Notes under the pieces: model-generated
What the model was told of the DNA's origin: nothing
Databases searched by the model: none
Seen by the model: the letters and a program-made list of their open reading frames with translations, nothing else
Position numbers and translations under genes: made by a program
Source: Schistosoma haematobium
Lineage: Eukaryota; Platyhelminthes; Trematoda; Strigeidida; Schistosomatidae
Length of the DNA stretch: 64,000 bases
Direction of reading: 5' to 3'
NCBI RefSeq assembly: GCF_000699445.3
Contig: NC_067197.1
Span: forward strand, 5,834,152 to 5,898,151
Shown here: positions 21,324 through 33,892 of the stretch, piece after piece
Layout: each line of letters begins with the position of its first letter
Position numbering within the stretch: position 1 is the stretch's first letter

Positions 21324-22919
21324 AATTTTATTCCCTACTAAAATTTCTTCTGCATATAAATTTAAATTCTGGTTCCTTCATTAAAATATTTAAAATGAAT
21401 TAGACAATTTTGTTTTAATTCAAGAGAACAATGAGATCCAGTTTTAATATTTTACTCAATTTTTTCACGTTTATTTAATGAAGCGTTAAATAAGAAATTC
21501 TCACTATTAATTAATTGGATGTTAAATATCCCAAAAGATATCTTTATGACCATCGTTAACGAAGTTCATCTTTCGATTTAATCAATGTTATTAAGTTGTC
21601 GTATATTGTCTGTCACTTTTAAATAGAACATTATAGACTATATACAGATGACTGCTTTTACCAATCTGTATATATATTTTAGTAGAACTCGATATTAATG
21701 TTGTGGACGTTAGATCCCCAAAACTCATATTTTGTAATTTTGTTTTTGTGGAGCTTGTATTCAGATGTATGCTTGGGCATTTTTTACCATCCACGTACAT
21801 AGTCTATTGACGAACTTATCGACTAAATGTTTAAAAACTTCCATGGCAATATCGATCATATATATTTTGTATAAATTCGCTTAATTTGTGTGCTTGATGA
21901 ACCTGATATCTTCTGGTTGTCTGTAGAATAAAATTTCTACATCTTATCCAAGACTTCTGGATCGAGTTAGCTGAGTCGGGGACAACGGACTAGTAAAGCC
22001 TATTGAGTCTCTGAATCCTTGATTCTTCCTTTCGTTCCGAGTAAGACAAATCAGTAGTAGCATTCATGATAACGAACATAACAATTAAGTCAACAACATT
22101 CTTTGAAAAATTAGTTATTTAAATGAGTAGAAACCCTTCAAATGTAGTGTTTTCATCATCTCTGTATTAATTAAAGTCTTTGCTATATATACAATGAATC
22201 TGAGATTATGTGTACAACATACGTTTATTCAAACTTTTCTTTTACCATAATTATAATCACTAGTTTCTGTGGCAAACTCTCATCTACTCTCTTTTCTACT
22301 TTGCTAACCTTCTAATTGGAATCGATTCCTGAGTTTATTTAATTTCCAAAATGTACTATATCTTCCAAGTTATATGATCGTGTTATACAATCCAGTTTTA
22401 AAAACATTAAGTGTTATTGAACTCTTACGACATTCTTGACTATTCCATCAAGTTTTGTGATGAGTTCATTCTTAGTCTCGTCATTAAGAATAACAACTAT
22501 CATTTAATGCGATATGGTAAGGTAAGTTATATTGGCTGGTGTACTAGCAATTCATTTTCATTGCTTGTGAATGGTTCAAGCGTAGCTACGTAAAAGTGTA
22601 GTTAGGACTATCAACTGTTCACTCCTGCTCTATATAATCCAAATAATTCGGATATGTTCAATGATCTGTGGTATTGATTTCTGAAATACTGAAAAGTTGA
22701 AAGCGTTTTTGCAAAATTATTTCATTTACGATCCATTCCACTTTTATAGTGCCTTCTTTTATTCGTATCACTGTGTTTATTACTTAATTCAATACCACAT
22801 AATTGTTCCAACAATTATTTAGCAATGGCAATCTGTGACCGATAGAGTTCAGTTAACCAGAAATGAAGTTGTTATTATAGACGACATATAGACGACCCTA
22901 TAACACAAAATAATGAAAG
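21324..22919. other. AT-rich sequence, no gene seen
   Basis: Frames at 21591-21800 and 22411-22593 are short, unrecognised and not supported. Confidence 0.35.
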
Positions 22920-22929
22920 TTGGAAGTGC

Positions 22930-23095
22930 GGACTGTTGAACTTTAACTCAGTAGTTTACATGCTAGATGCGTTCTGCAAGCATTCTAGTTTCAGCCCTTG
23001 ACATTATCGTAAGTGAGCCCTCCTGAGGAGTCACAAACCTGGACAAAATATGTATTTAGTGCTTCTTGGCATCCTATCGACATCAATCCGTCACA
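22930..23095 (+). mobile_element. Possible diverged ribozyme-bearing SINE
   Basis: A weak tRNA-like segment (TAACTCAGTAGTTTACATGC, then AGTTTCAGCCC) is followed by CCTGAGGAGTCACAAACC, GGACAAAAT and AGTGCTTCTTGG, in the same order as family B. Several core bases of the ribozyme are lost. It could be an old family B copy or a related family. Confidence 0.35.
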
Positions 23096-23263
23096 AACAA
23101 CCGTTTACTTTATTTATATATTGAATAATTTTGATTTGATTTCTTTGAAGCCCTAATCAGGTTGGTAAGTGAGACATTGTTATTATGTAAGTTTAAACTC
23201 TTGGGCACTTAAAGTCATCAAGGTATATATAAAAACAAATAACTTTTATAAAATAACTATGAG

Positions 23264-23402
23264 TGCACACTGCTGAGGAGTCCCAGACTAGGACGAAACG
23301 GCCTTTCAGTGATTGCAGGTTTTCAATGGTGGTCTAGCTTAGTTTGATTAATAAATTTAACTGTTAAAGTTATTACAATCTCCACAAGTCCTTATCCCGA
23401 AC
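23264..23402 (+). mobile_element. SINE family B, ribozyme and tail only
   Basis: A truncated copy with GTGCACACTGCTGAGGAG, stem II GTCC/GGAC, GAAACGG and the full tail. The cleavage triplet is TTC instead of GTC and loop III is changed, so it is predicted inactive. The tRNA-like head is absent. Confidence 0.65.
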
Positions 23403-23604
23403 TTAACTATATATTTACGAAATATAGTTTGCTCTGTTCTTATTTATGCATATGAAACGTGATAATTAAGAACACTGTATATTTGTAGGTTACAAGTATT
23501 CGATCGTCCGTATCTTCGAATTATTTCTCAGGTATGTTAAAGCCACTGAGCAATGTTGAGATTAGTCTCAAAGCACTGAGTTGCGACGGCAAATAGGTTG
23601 AAGA

Positions 23605-23820
23605 AGTAATGAATTTTCGTCGAATGAAGTGGTTGATTATGTGCTGTATATCCCAAACCACTGTCTATCTTGATGCATAATGCTGTCTGATGTAGAAGTA
23701 GTCTGGAGGAGAGCTAGAAGCAGTCTAACTTTAAGAGGAGAACCAGCACATGAATTCACTGACTGCTAGATTGAACTATTGTAGTGAACAAGAACACCTG
23801 TAGGACCAATCGAATGCATT
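23605..23820 (+). mobile_element. Possible decayed LINE C-terminal region
   Basis: A GC-richer stretch reads RMKWLIMCCISQTTV and SLTARLNYCSEQEHL in one frame with several stops. The pattern resembles C-terminal regions of fluke LINE polyproteins that I know only loosely. The link rests on layout and composition, not on a search. Confidence 0.3.
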
Positions 23821-23936
23821 TGACAAAAATTACAGGACTTGTTAATAAAATTTAACAATCATAAAGTAAATGCTTAATTTGCAAAGTGTCCATCAATTTC
23901 CTCATAATGACTCAGACTTCATTGTTCTTGCATTTT

Positions 23937-24068
23937 CAAACAAAATGCATTCTGTTTCCATTCTTTACTGTTCGACCCTCTTGTCTCTCTGCTTCCAGAC
24001 CTTCTGTTCACGACTAACATCACGTACTATTTATGTCAACATAAGTAGCACACACCACACTATATAGA
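23937..24068 (-). mobile_element. LTR-like family F, 5' end relic
   Basis: It contains the diverged palindrome GTACTATTTATGTCAACATAAGTAGCACAC next to a TTCCATTCTTTACTG block that aligns loosely with 41.35-41.48 kb. It ends at CACACC on the plus strand, matching TGTGGT at the 5' ends of the other copies. Confidence 0.4.
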
Positions 24069-24423
24069 TCGGTGCAGACTATCTGGTTGAGGTCAGCGCG
24101 ATTTTCTTAACCAAATTAAGTGACATAACTCAGAATCTATTTCAATGGAGTAGATGTATTCACTTTTGATTTTGTCTTAGTACTTGTGTATCAAAATATC
24201 ATTTTACATTTTTTTCTTTATCAACCCACTTATTTCTATTATCATTATTATTACTGTGGATACTATTACCACTTTTACTCCTCTGGGATTTATCTTGATA
24301 ATTTCATCTCGCTACGCGATTATGGATTGGTAACTTGAACGAATGTACATTTATCCTTAGTTTCACATTGGATGTAGTTGGCTAACTAACTTGAATCAAT
24401 CTATAAATAACCTAAATTCACTT

Positions 24424-24750
24424 GGGGTTGATTTACTTGTATCTTCCCATTGTTATTTAGGACTGTAATTGATCAGTCTCTTATTGGCATATGTGCATCC
24501 TGTGTGTATTGCCCCGATACAATCTTAAGTCACAAGCTTTTCGAAATAAAGATGGATAGTGGTTAGCAGCGGCATCCAGTTTGACGCACATTTCGTCCTA
24601 TTTGTGACTCTTCAGCTTGATGTACCTGCATCTCAGAGTTGGTATTCATTGCAGGACTCGAACCCAGTGCCACTCACTTCAAACGCCATCAGATTATCCA
24701 CTTAGTTACTAAGTCCAGATAGCCACACGCTTGTACAATGGGGTGAATGT
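24424..24750 (-). mobile_element. Family A (Sm-alpha-like) SINE
   Basis: A nearly full minus-strand unit: spacer, ribozyme, B box (GGACTCGAACCC on the plus strand), A-box region and CACCCCATTG end. The ribozyme keeps CTGAAGAG and a GTC site. Stem II is weakened (GTCA/GGAC), GAAAC has become GAAAT, and an AAA insertion separates the cleavage site from stem I, as in several diverged copies. Confidence 0.8.
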
Positions 24751-25077
24751 AAATGTTTATCAGTGTTTTATTTAAGTTTTATTCCTTACTAAGTTTTCAC
24801 ATTACTTCTCTTGCTTCTAACTAACTCCTCATCCAATTTTCTGTCCGTCTATAGACATTAAAAATAGATATTTTTTATTTATTTTGTAAGTAGATTTGTC
24901 TACTTATTAGTAAAAGTTGAATAACTTCATTTTAGTGTTAAGATAAATTGGACACTTATTTTAATTAATTCCAAAGATGAAATATTGTAAACATTTGAAT
25001 ATCTCTTCAACTTAGCGTCTGAAAACAGGAAATTGATATTTGGTAGTTTAAAATAGGTACTTCATTACTTGGTAGTT

Positions 25078-25460
25078 TTTATTAATAGAAATAATATATC
25101 AATAGTTGAGACCATGAGTCAATTGAAGCTAGACCAACATAGAAAACCTGGAAGAACTGGACGGCCATTTCATCCTATTGTGGGACTATTCAACAGTGCG
25201 CATCCACGACCCAGGACTTATCGGTCTCGCGCTAGGCGCTTAACCAACTAGACCACTGAACCGACGGTGTTAATATCTATCTTCAACTTATCCACGAAAT
25301 TGAGCGACACATCCACCATTTTCATCAGTGAGGAGGAGTCCCACAATTGGACGAAACGGCCGTCTATTGCTTCCAGGTTTTCAATATTGGTCTAGCTTCA
25401 ATTGACTCATGATCTCAACTATTGAAATTACTACAATCTCAACAAAACGTCTCCATCAAA
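25078..25460. mobile_element. SINE family B, inverted pair
   Basis: A minus-strand arm (to about 25310) meets a plus-strand arm with GAGGAGGAGTCCC, GGACGAAACGGCCGTC and the tail. In the left arm the second core strand is GATGAAATGGCC and the B box is deleted. In the right arm stem I does not pair. Both ribozymes are probably dead. Confidence 0.68.
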
Positions 25461-25746
25461 CATTTACGTAACTAAGATGCAATTAACTCAATAAAATAGA
25501 AACTATCCAATAACACTCCCCACCCCCATTCTACTTATTTTTAAACTGTTAAAATGATAAAGAACAAATCCATTTAAATTTATAATTTAAAAAAATTAAT
25601 CTATCAGTGTTGAATCTCAACTAGGCATTTCCCCTTCCCTTAGAAAACATAAAATCATTCAGTAATAACACATTTAAAAAAAAATTAAGATATAAACATA
25701 CAGTTACACTCATATACTCAAATAAAACTTTTATTATGTTTTCACT

Positions 25747-25843
25747 TATCTTTCTTTCACTCCCCTTCTCTCTCATTCTCTTTCCGTCCTCTCTCTCCCT
25801 CACTCTCTTGCTCTCTCTCTCTCACTCTCTACTTCACTTTCTC
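25747..25843. repeat. CT-rich low-complexity tract
   Basis: A pyrimidine-rich stretch with TCTC runs. The Arg/Glu-rich minus-strand frame over it is an artefact. Confidence 0.8.
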
Positions 25844-26217
25844 TTATATAAGAAGATTAAATTATAGATTGTTTCTCAGCTGAGTTTTTTAAATATATAA
25901 ATATATATTTCCACTTTCAATGGCATCTCTTGAGAAAATGAATAAAAATCTATTTTGATTTCTCATTTAAGTAATAAGAAGATAAATTTAAAACAAAAAG
26001 AAAGAAGAAAAAATTAAATTCTATTCTAAATTCGGTTATAATATTCAACAGCAATTACAAAATCAGTAAAATAAACATCTATCATCCTTTATTGTTAAAC
26101 ACACACATATCATTGAAACAGATCATAAGATTGATCTTAACTTTGGCTATTGTGGTGTTGTATAAAAGTGCACTTGATCAATCAGAGTCCTAAATAACAA
26201 TAAGAAGATACAAGTTG

Positions 26218-26455
26218 TAGAGATTGTTAAGTTTTTGATTGAGATCATGAACCTACTGGAACTAATTTGTGGATTGATTGAGGTTAGACATTAACACCAT
26301 TGGATGCCGGCTCATTGGTCCAGTAGGTTAAGCGTTCGCGTGGGTTTGAATCCCGCGAGCGGGATCATGGATGCGCACTGCTGAGGAGTTCACTGCTTCA
26401 AGGTTCTCAATGGTAGTCTAACATCAATCGGTTCATGATCTCAATCAAAAACAAT
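26218..26455. mobile_element. SINE family B, mainly plus, ribozyme deleted
   Basis: A short inverted tail at left (26218-26262) precedes a plus-strand copy with A-box region, GTTTGAATCCCGC and GGATCATGG. The ribozyme jumps from CTGAGGAGT directly to the CACTGCTTCAAGG side, which removes stem II, GAAAC and the cleavage site. The tail ends with GATCTCAATCAAAAAC. Confidence 0.68.
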
Positions 26456-27030
26456 ATCACTTGAATTTAGGTCATAAGATTGATCTTAATTCTACATTTT
26501 TGGTGTTGTATAAAAGTGTAAAAAGGTGTATTGAAGCATTAGCCACACGAAAATTCAGACCCCCTATTCATGTATTCAAAAAACTGTTTGTTCTCATCTC
26601 AAACCTACCATGATAATAATAACTTATTATTTAGAGTGTTGAGTGGTGTTTTCATATTATCCTTGTCTCCTCTTACCTTCCATTTCTAGTCTAGTTGACT
26701 TTCCATCTTTATAAATAAATGTTCTTAATGAGTATATAATGTGTGATCAGATTTTTCGAAATGTATTGGGCTAATATATCCACATAGTCCTAATAAACTT
26801 CATCTTATTTTACTATCGTAATAAAAATACGTTGATTTAGAAAAGGTAATAATAGTTTTTCTTTTACAAAAAATATATGTACTTAAGATGTTTCTATGAG
26901 TAAATCTGAAGGTAACGTTAGTTTTGATTTAATATTATACAAACAACAAGACAAGACCATTTCTCATGCACAACATGATTTAGTAAACAGGTAGTTATAA
27001 TTAAAATATTTTTTCTCCTATGTTTAATCT
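26456..27030. other. AT-rich sequence, no gene seen
   Basis: It contains a segment near 26735-26760 similar to 2870-2895, perhaps an old dispersed repeat. Confidence 0.35.
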
Positions 27031-27515
27031 TCACTTGATGTTGTTTTACTTGTATCTTCCCATTGTTAGTTAGGACTGCAATTGATCAGTCTCATGTTGA
27101 TATATGTGCATCCTGTGCGGACTGCCTCGATATAGCCTTAAGTCACAAGCATTTTACGCAAAAATGTATATTGGCTAATAGAGGAATCCAAAACGAGCGT
27201 TTCTTCCCATTTAGGACTCGTCAGCTGGATGTAACTGCATTGTAGAGTTGATGTTCATTGCGGGACTCGAACCCAGTACCATTCGCTTCAAACGCAATCG
27301 TGTTATCCACTATCGCGTTATCCAATTCACAAACAGTTGACTATCAGGACTCAGTAGCTAAGTAGATAGCGCGTCGGCATTTGAGGTGGACGGTACCGGG
27401 TTCGAGTCCCAGAGTGAAAATTAACTCGGATGTAGGTACATGCAGCTGACTAATCCCAAATGGGAAACGTGCTTCAAACTGGATTCCACTACTAACCACT
27501 ATCAAACTTTGCTTA
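27031..27515. mobile_element. Family A SINE, inverted pair
   Basis: A minus-strand unit (27031-about 27315) is joined head to head to a plus-strand unit (about 27320-27515), both with B boxes (GGACTCGAACCC, then GGTTCGAGTCCC). The minus ribozyme keeps CTGACGAG but has GGAAGAAAC. The plus one has CTGACTAATCCC and GGAAAC, so its core is broken. A transcript through the locus would form a long hairpin. Confidence 0.75.
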
Positions 27516-27825
27516 AAAATAAGTTTTATCTTATTATCTTATTTTTAGGTGAAAACAGTAGGAAAAATTCCCTTTTTCTAAAGAAGAAATTTACACATTA
27601 AGAAAACAAAACCATAAACAAATATTTGGCGGTATTTAACCTACAAATGATCAATGATTTCTAAGATAATGTGTGCATTTAAAAATATATAAGAAAACGT
27701 TAATACATTGATGATATACTTAGATGAATCAGGGAATCTGATTATAAGACTTCAAATTTATTGATTTACAAATGACCTAAAAAAAAAACCTTTTTCATAT
27801 TTATTTTGTTTATCAGAAAGAGGGT

Positions 27826-28122
27826 TTTATGGAGATTTTTAGTAATTTAATAGTTGATGAATTCATGAGTCAAATAAATCTAAACCACTATGAAAAACTT
27901 AAAAGCATTTGGACGACCGTTTTGTTCTAGTATGGGACACCGTAGTAGTGCACATCCATGATTCTGCACGTTGAACTTTAACGTCCGACCTTCAATCTCA
28001 TACGCTACCATGTAACCTGTAAACTATTGAGACAGCATAGAGTTTTTTCCATGGTGATCTAGCTTTAATCAACTTATGAATTCAACTATTAAATTATTGA
28101 TTTTTTTGCAAAACATTCTGTA
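27826..28122. mobile_element. SINE family B, decayed inverted copy
   Basis: The left arm on the minus strand has tail, ribozyme relic and a scrambled tRNA-like region. The right arm is only the plus-strand tail (TTTTTCCATGGTGATCTAGC to AAAACATTCTG). The core has lost bases (GACACCGTAG on the plus strand). Confidence 0.55.
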
Positions 28123-29039
28123 TATAGGTGTGTAATGTTGTTAATTGAAGCGATTCATATTTTACTGACTAGCTATTCTATAATCTGATATATTTATATT
28201 TCTATGTCAAGCACTCAAATTTATAAGTAAACATCACTTGGTTACAATTAAGTTGAATGATCAATCGCACAAATACCACAATTCACACAATTATTCACAC
28301 ATGGTAATTAATAACTACTGATCGCTTAGTGAATAAAATATATGGGGTTCAACAAGTAAACTTAATGCATACGAATTAGAACAAGTTATATAATTGAACG
28401 AAATTTTTTTAAAATTAGATCCTCATCAAGAGTTACTCTACAATGCAAGAATATTTATATGGATATATGATTTTATTGAACCAATCAAGGTAGTTTATAA
28501 GTCAGTGATAACAGAAAGAAGGGTATTATTAAATCAATACATAGTCCTGTTCTATCACACCTGATCAACATCGGTGATGTAATAGATACAAATAGGTAAT
28601 TTCAGGTAATTTATCATATTCCTGTCAGTTTACCTTATGTGGTTCGATCTCGTCTCTTATAAATGGTAGAAACTATTGGGATTTGAGCTAACAATCTAAG
28701 TCTTTGTGTTCATAAGAAATTTGTAACACCCTTATCTCTTTTTTGGTTGAATCAGTCTTAATAAATGGTATTACTCATTCTTATTTTCCATACTCTGGTC
28801 TCGTTTATTTTTTATTTATCCCCTTTTTTTCAAATATACGCTTGACTACCTAATTATGTGGAAATTTCCTATTAGACGATTTAAATGATTTTTAATAAAT
28901 GTTATTTCAGTATCGATTTTCCTCAGTCGACAAATTCCTTATTAATAAACACTGATTCAAGCCTCTGTTATCCTCATCACAAATAATAAACCTGTCGTCA
29001 TACTATCAATAGATAAACGATTTCGCAAATGATGGATCG
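28123..29039. other. AT-rich sequence, no gene seen
   Basis: No supported feature. Confidence 0.4.
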
Positions 29040-29283
29040 ATCATCGACAGACATTAACACCGTTGGATGCCAGCTCAGTGATTTACAGATTAGGCATTGT
29101 CGCTCGAGACCAAAGGTACTGAGTTCGAGTCCTACGTGCGGGATCGTGGGTTCGCACATCTGGGGAGTCCCATATAAGGATAAAACCGCCGCCCAATGTT
29201 TCCAGGTTTTAAAATGATGGTCTAGCTTAGATCAACTCATGAATTCAACTATTCAAATTACTAAACAAATCCCCATTCTGACC
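29040..29283 (+). mobile_element. SINE family B, plus strand
   Basis: Head, B box (GAGTTCGAGTCC), GGATCGTGGG and tail are present. The ribozyme has CTGGGGAG (A6 lost), GGATAAAAC and GCC instead of GTC, so it is dead. Confidence 0.7.
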
Positions 29284-30621
29284 ATACTGTCAATTTGTAT
29301 AGTTTACTTATCATGTTTAGTTGCATTATTTGTTTCATTGTTATCATTGGCTCGTAAACTTACCTGGATTAGTTTAACAATTTCAGAAGTCCATATAAAT
29401 ATGATTAGATATTAGAATAAACTTAGATAAAGAACCAATTAGAAACAATATTGTTCTCATTTATATGCTATTCGGATTTATAAAAACTCTTATTGTAAAG
29501 TTTATTTCGATTGAATTAGTTGGCCAACAACATTGACTGTGATATCTGAAGTATCATTTAAAACTGAGTACAGAAATCTGTAATTAAATAATGAATTTGA
29601 TTATGAATTACTAATAGATATTGCTTTCTTTAAATGTATTAGGTTGAATCTCTAAACATAAAAATGATCGTAGATACCTAGCATTGTTTAGTCCTAAACA
29701 TTATCATATGGTTATTGATTTAAATAGTTCAATATCCATAATAATGATAATAATAATAAGAATGTCCTTACTGGTGATCAACTTAAATAGATGATTCTGT
29801 GAGTTCTGATAAGAAGCTGTGACTGTTGACTGTAACTGTGACAGTTACACATATGTAGTAATAGATAAAAGTTTAGCAAGCTGTAAAATTGACTGGAATT
29901 ATCGATTATCAACTCAAAGATTTGAGTTCAGAAGTCATAATCATAAGGAGTTTGAGACTAGGACGAAACAGATTCTCAGTGTTTTGTGAAATTAAATGAT
30001 TATTTAACTTCAGGCAAATAGAATCATGAAAAGTTATATGTTTGTTTATAGGCTTCGTTTCACTAAGAACTCATAAGCTTAAAATTAAATGAATCATATG
30101 AATAAATGTAGTATCAACTGTAGGTTAAAACTCGTGGATTTTTAAATTAAATTCTCGGATAACCTGTTTTCCAACTGACATACACGTAAACGTCCTTGTT
30201 CTTAACTCAATTTAACTAACTGTTTGTGTTGCCATCAAACTATACCTAAGTAGCGTCATAAATAGTTTAAAATTATTCCGTATAACTAAAATTGTAAAAT
30301 TTAAGAAGGTATTTTTTCCCTCCTTTTTCATTCTTTTAAGAAATCCGAGTTGTTAACTTCAAAATCCACAATATTCCAAAACAGTACTGTATAGGAGTAT
30401 GTGGCTGACATTTATTGGAACACCACATTTTTGTCCAAAAAAAACCCCCAGTCGAATGTCTACTAATCTCAATACACCATATTTTCTCCTGACAGTTATT
30501 TACTATAATCAAACAAATAGTACAGAATAAAGGAAATATTTATTTTATAATTATTGTAACAGTAAACAAAGGTGTATTTAACTGAAATGAACTAAATAAA
30601 ACAAACTATTTTTATAAGGAA
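29284..30621. other. AT-rich sequence; ribozyme-like scrap at 29940
   Basis: At 29945-29985 AAGGAGTTTGAGACTAGG and GACGAAACAG with CTCAGTG resemble part of a family B ribozyme. No gene is seen. Confidence 0.35.
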
Positions 30622-30933
30622 AATATGGATAGTGGTTAGCAGTGGTATCCAGTTTGACGCGTATTTCGTCTTATTTGGGACTCCTCAGCTGGATGTACCT
30701 GTGTTTCAGAGTTGGTGTTCACTCTGGCACTCGAACGTCAACTTTGGGATATAGGTACATCCAGCTGACGAGTCCCACTGTTAGCCACTATCCATTTTTG
30801 CTTATAAAGCTTGTGATTTCAAGCAATATCGAGGCAATCCGCACAATATACATATATGCCAATAAGAGACGGGATCAATTGCAGTCCTAAATAACAATAA
30901 GAAGATATACAAGTAAACAACATTAAGTGAATA
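30622..30933. mobile_element. Family A SINE, inverted pair, two ribozyme arms
   Basis: The minus-strand arm has a full ribozyme region (CTGAGGAG, stem II GTCC/AGAC with one wobble or mismatch, GAAAT, GTC, then AAACTGGAT). The plus-strand arm has ATCCAGCTGACGAGTCCC and then jumps to CACTGTTAGCC, so its second ribozyme half is deleted. The spacer and AACAACATTAAGTG end complete the right arm. Confidence 0.75.
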
Positions 30934-30939
30934 AACTCT

Positions 30940-32009
30940 TTTTTATTCTAAATATATATAAATTGTGAATTCGACCATAATCTTTTAATTATTATTCTTT
31001 CAAGGCTCAATTGATCAACTAATTTATTAGTGATTCTTTTGATCATTTGTTCATGCTCATCCAAATGAAACATATTAGTTATTAACTAGATATTCAATGA
31101 GAACCACAGTATATTAACGACAAAAAGAAAAAAAACAAATAAGCCCAGTATCCATACAAATTTGTATCGTTTCTATGTTGTTTTGTTTTATAACAAATTT
31201 TTTTCTTACCTTCGGGATTTATCGTCACATGTTCTTGGAAAATAGTCTTTTCAGCCAAATAAACAAAAAAAATTTTTTGAAAAAAACAAAAAAATGTATC
31301 TATATTCAAATTTTAATTTTACAATACAGACCAATTACTAAATACCATAAATGAAACATAACAATATTCTGTTATTATTAAAGAAATCGCCCGGATACGT
31401 TCCATTTTCTTTTTTTTCTTTTTTTTTGGTTTTCTACCATAAAAGTAATGAATTCAACTTATTAAATAATCAATTAAGATTTATTGATTTTTTTCTTAGG
31501 ACGAGGGTGGGGGGGGGTAAATTTTTTGTCCTAATTTTTGAACATTTTAAATTGCATTAAATTTTCATGGTTGTTTTATTTTGTTTTATTTTTTTTTCAT
31601 TTTCGTCAACGCTTTTTTCTTCTTTTCACTGAAGAAAGTAAGAATATTTTAACATTTTGGATTGTGTGTGTGCGTGCGTTTGTTGTTTTTATTTTTGTTG
31701 TGGTTACATTTATTTTCAATTTCTTCCAATCTAACAATTAGTTGCTGATTACGTAATCCACTACATTTTATATAATAATAATAATAATAATTATTATTAT
31801 TATTATTATATAAATTAATATGAGAAATTTAGTAGATTTTTGTTTTTGTATCCTAGTTAAATAATAATTTGGTTGTGTATTTATAAACGGTATGGTGAAT
31901 GGATAAATAATTAGGAAGTAGACTCAATCATTTCATTAACATTCAAAATATACATACATACATACATCAGAAACTTGAATTAATGATTAGAGAATAAACA
32001 TTTCAATAA
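30940..32009. other. AT-rich sequence, palindromic (AAT)n/(TTA)n
   Basis: It holds many A and T runs, a G-run near 31508-31517 and a perfect-looking palindrome of AAT then TTA units at about 31774-31812. Frames here are low-complexity (Phe- and Lys-rich). Confidence 0.4.
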
Positions 32010-32108
32010 TGACTGCGTCCTGGATTCCTCCTATTCGAGACTCGTCAGCTGGATGTACGAAACGTAAGTCCTGGATTCCACTGCTACACACTATACATCT
32101 TTGCTTAT
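32010..32108. mobile_element. Family A scrap, scrambled ribozyme
   Basis: A minus-strand first ribozyme half (complement of ACTCGTCAGCTGGATGTAC) lies next to a plus-strand second half (CGAAACGTAAGTCCTGGATTCC), with a further TCCTGGATTCC at 32017. This fits a very short inverted pair. Confidence 0.6.
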
Positions 32109-32324
32109 CATAACTGTGAAGTATTTGAAAGAAAAAATGAATTATTTTATCTTTTCGAATTATTGACAACTTATTCACTTCAGAAACCGTCTTGGAATAT
32201 TAGTTATACAAACAGTTTATTACATTCATTCGATTAGATTATGTTATCACAGTGTTTTAAACATAAACACTAGACTATACTTTGGTAAATATTTTTAGGC
32301 TTTTGAATCAAACGCATATTGAGT

Positions 32325-32576
32325 ATTCACTTGTTATTGTTTACTTGAATCATCCCATTGATGTTTAAGACTGCAATTGATCAGTCTCTTATTGGCATAT
32401 GTACATACTGTGTGCATGGCCTCGATATTGCCTTAATTCACAAGCATTATAAGCAAAGATGGATATTGGCCGGCAGTGGAATCCAGGAACAGCGTTTCAT
32501 ACATCCGACTAACAAGTCCCAAATAGGATAAAACCTGCATCCTGGATTCAAGTGCTAGCCACTATCCATCTTTGCA
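32325..32576. mobile_element. Family A SINE, inverted pair
   Basis: A minus-strand spacer and cleavage-site side are joined to a plus-strand ribozyme (ACATCCGACTAACAAGTCCC, then AGGATAAAACC and GCATCCTGGATTC) and the CACTATCCATC end. Core bases are lost and the promoter is missing. Confidence 0.68.
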
Positions 32577-33138
32577 CATTGTGAAAATTATTATTATTAT
32601 TTATAGCTTTATTCAATATTATTTTTTTGGTAAAATATAGAATTCTCAGCGCAATGTATCTCAACAAAGTCCCGTTTCTTACTTCTTGATCGATCCTAAC
32701 GATAAATATTGAGTGATTGCCAGTTGAATGCTAGTAGTTCAGTCAATCGATATCCAACTAATGTATACTCTTCTTAATGAATATTGCCAGTAACCACGAT
32801 ATCTCTGATTGGGCTTTTTTGTAACTTGCACAACGAAAGGTTGTAAGTTTTTCAAAAACGCACCTGAATAGGTTATGCGATTAACAGTCATATGATGTAT
32901 TAAGACAAACAACATTAGATAACGTGTTGAAAGATCTAGATGGCAAGAACAGCTAACCCAGATGTTCGAACAGGCTGCCAGTTTAATATAATATAAGAAC
33001 ATCAAACTTCTTTACTAATAACAACTATGTTAGCATAAGTTAAATAAATTAAATTCAGAGTTCATTTCATAATGACACTTTAGATTTAAAAAAGAAGAAT
33101 ATTCAAATATTAAAAATTAAGAATCTCTGTTTGAAAAA
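32577..33138. other. AT-rich sequence, no gene seen
   Basis: No supported feature. Confidence 0.4.
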
Positions 33139-33151
33139 ACTAAACACTTTT

Positions 33152-33378
33152 AAATACTTGAGATCATGAATTAATTGAAGCTAGATCAGCATGAAAAATC
33201 TGGAAGCACTGGACGGCCTTTTCTTCCTATTGTGTGACTCCTCAGTAGTGCGCACCCACGACCCCACCTCCCGGGATTCGAACCCAGGACTTATGATTCT
33301 TGCGCGCGAGCGCTTAACTACTAGACTCTTGATCTCAACTATTGAAATTACTACAATCTCCACAAAACCCTTTCTGAT
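33152..33378. mobile_element. SINE family B, inverted copy with 13-bp TSD
   Basis: A minus-strand arm (ribozyme, B box GGATTCGAACCC on the plus strand, TTGCGCGCGAGCG) stops in the tRNA-like region and is followed at once by the plus-strand tail to CCCTTTCTGAT. The repeat ACTAAACACTTTT at 33139-33151 and 33379-33391 flanks the whole, so the inverted form was inserted as one event. The ribozyme has GGAAGAAAA instead of GGACGAAAC and is dead. Confidence 0.8.
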
Positions 33379-33892
33379 ACTAAACACTTTTCATTCATAG
33401 ATACTATACACTGATTACTATGTGCAAACTGACAATGCAGCTGATTAAACGGAACTTGAAATCTCATTTACTTGTTTAAACAATGAAAATTAGACTGTTA
33501 ATTGCCCAAGACTACATAACATAACTGGATATGAATTCATTATTGGTACAAGTCGTTTAACAAATCTAAAATATGGAATTTCGTGTAATGTATAAACACC
33601 GATCCCTTCTAAAACACATTATGATTTACATAATACTTCTTTGACGACCTAACATTATCGTATAATATTTCTCAATATTTCCTACCTTTTTCGCCTATAC
33701 TGCTTACATATACTCTTCATCGCTTATATTATTACCCTATATGTTCAACCCAATTATATAATGTTCCTATTCTGTTGTTAATATCAATCGTTTTTTTTTA
33801 AAGTTATCTTTATTGTTTAAGAAAGTTAAAACCCTCTTTGATTATTTAAGCTTTCATTTCTTGGATTAGCTTTAAACACATTTTTTTATCGT

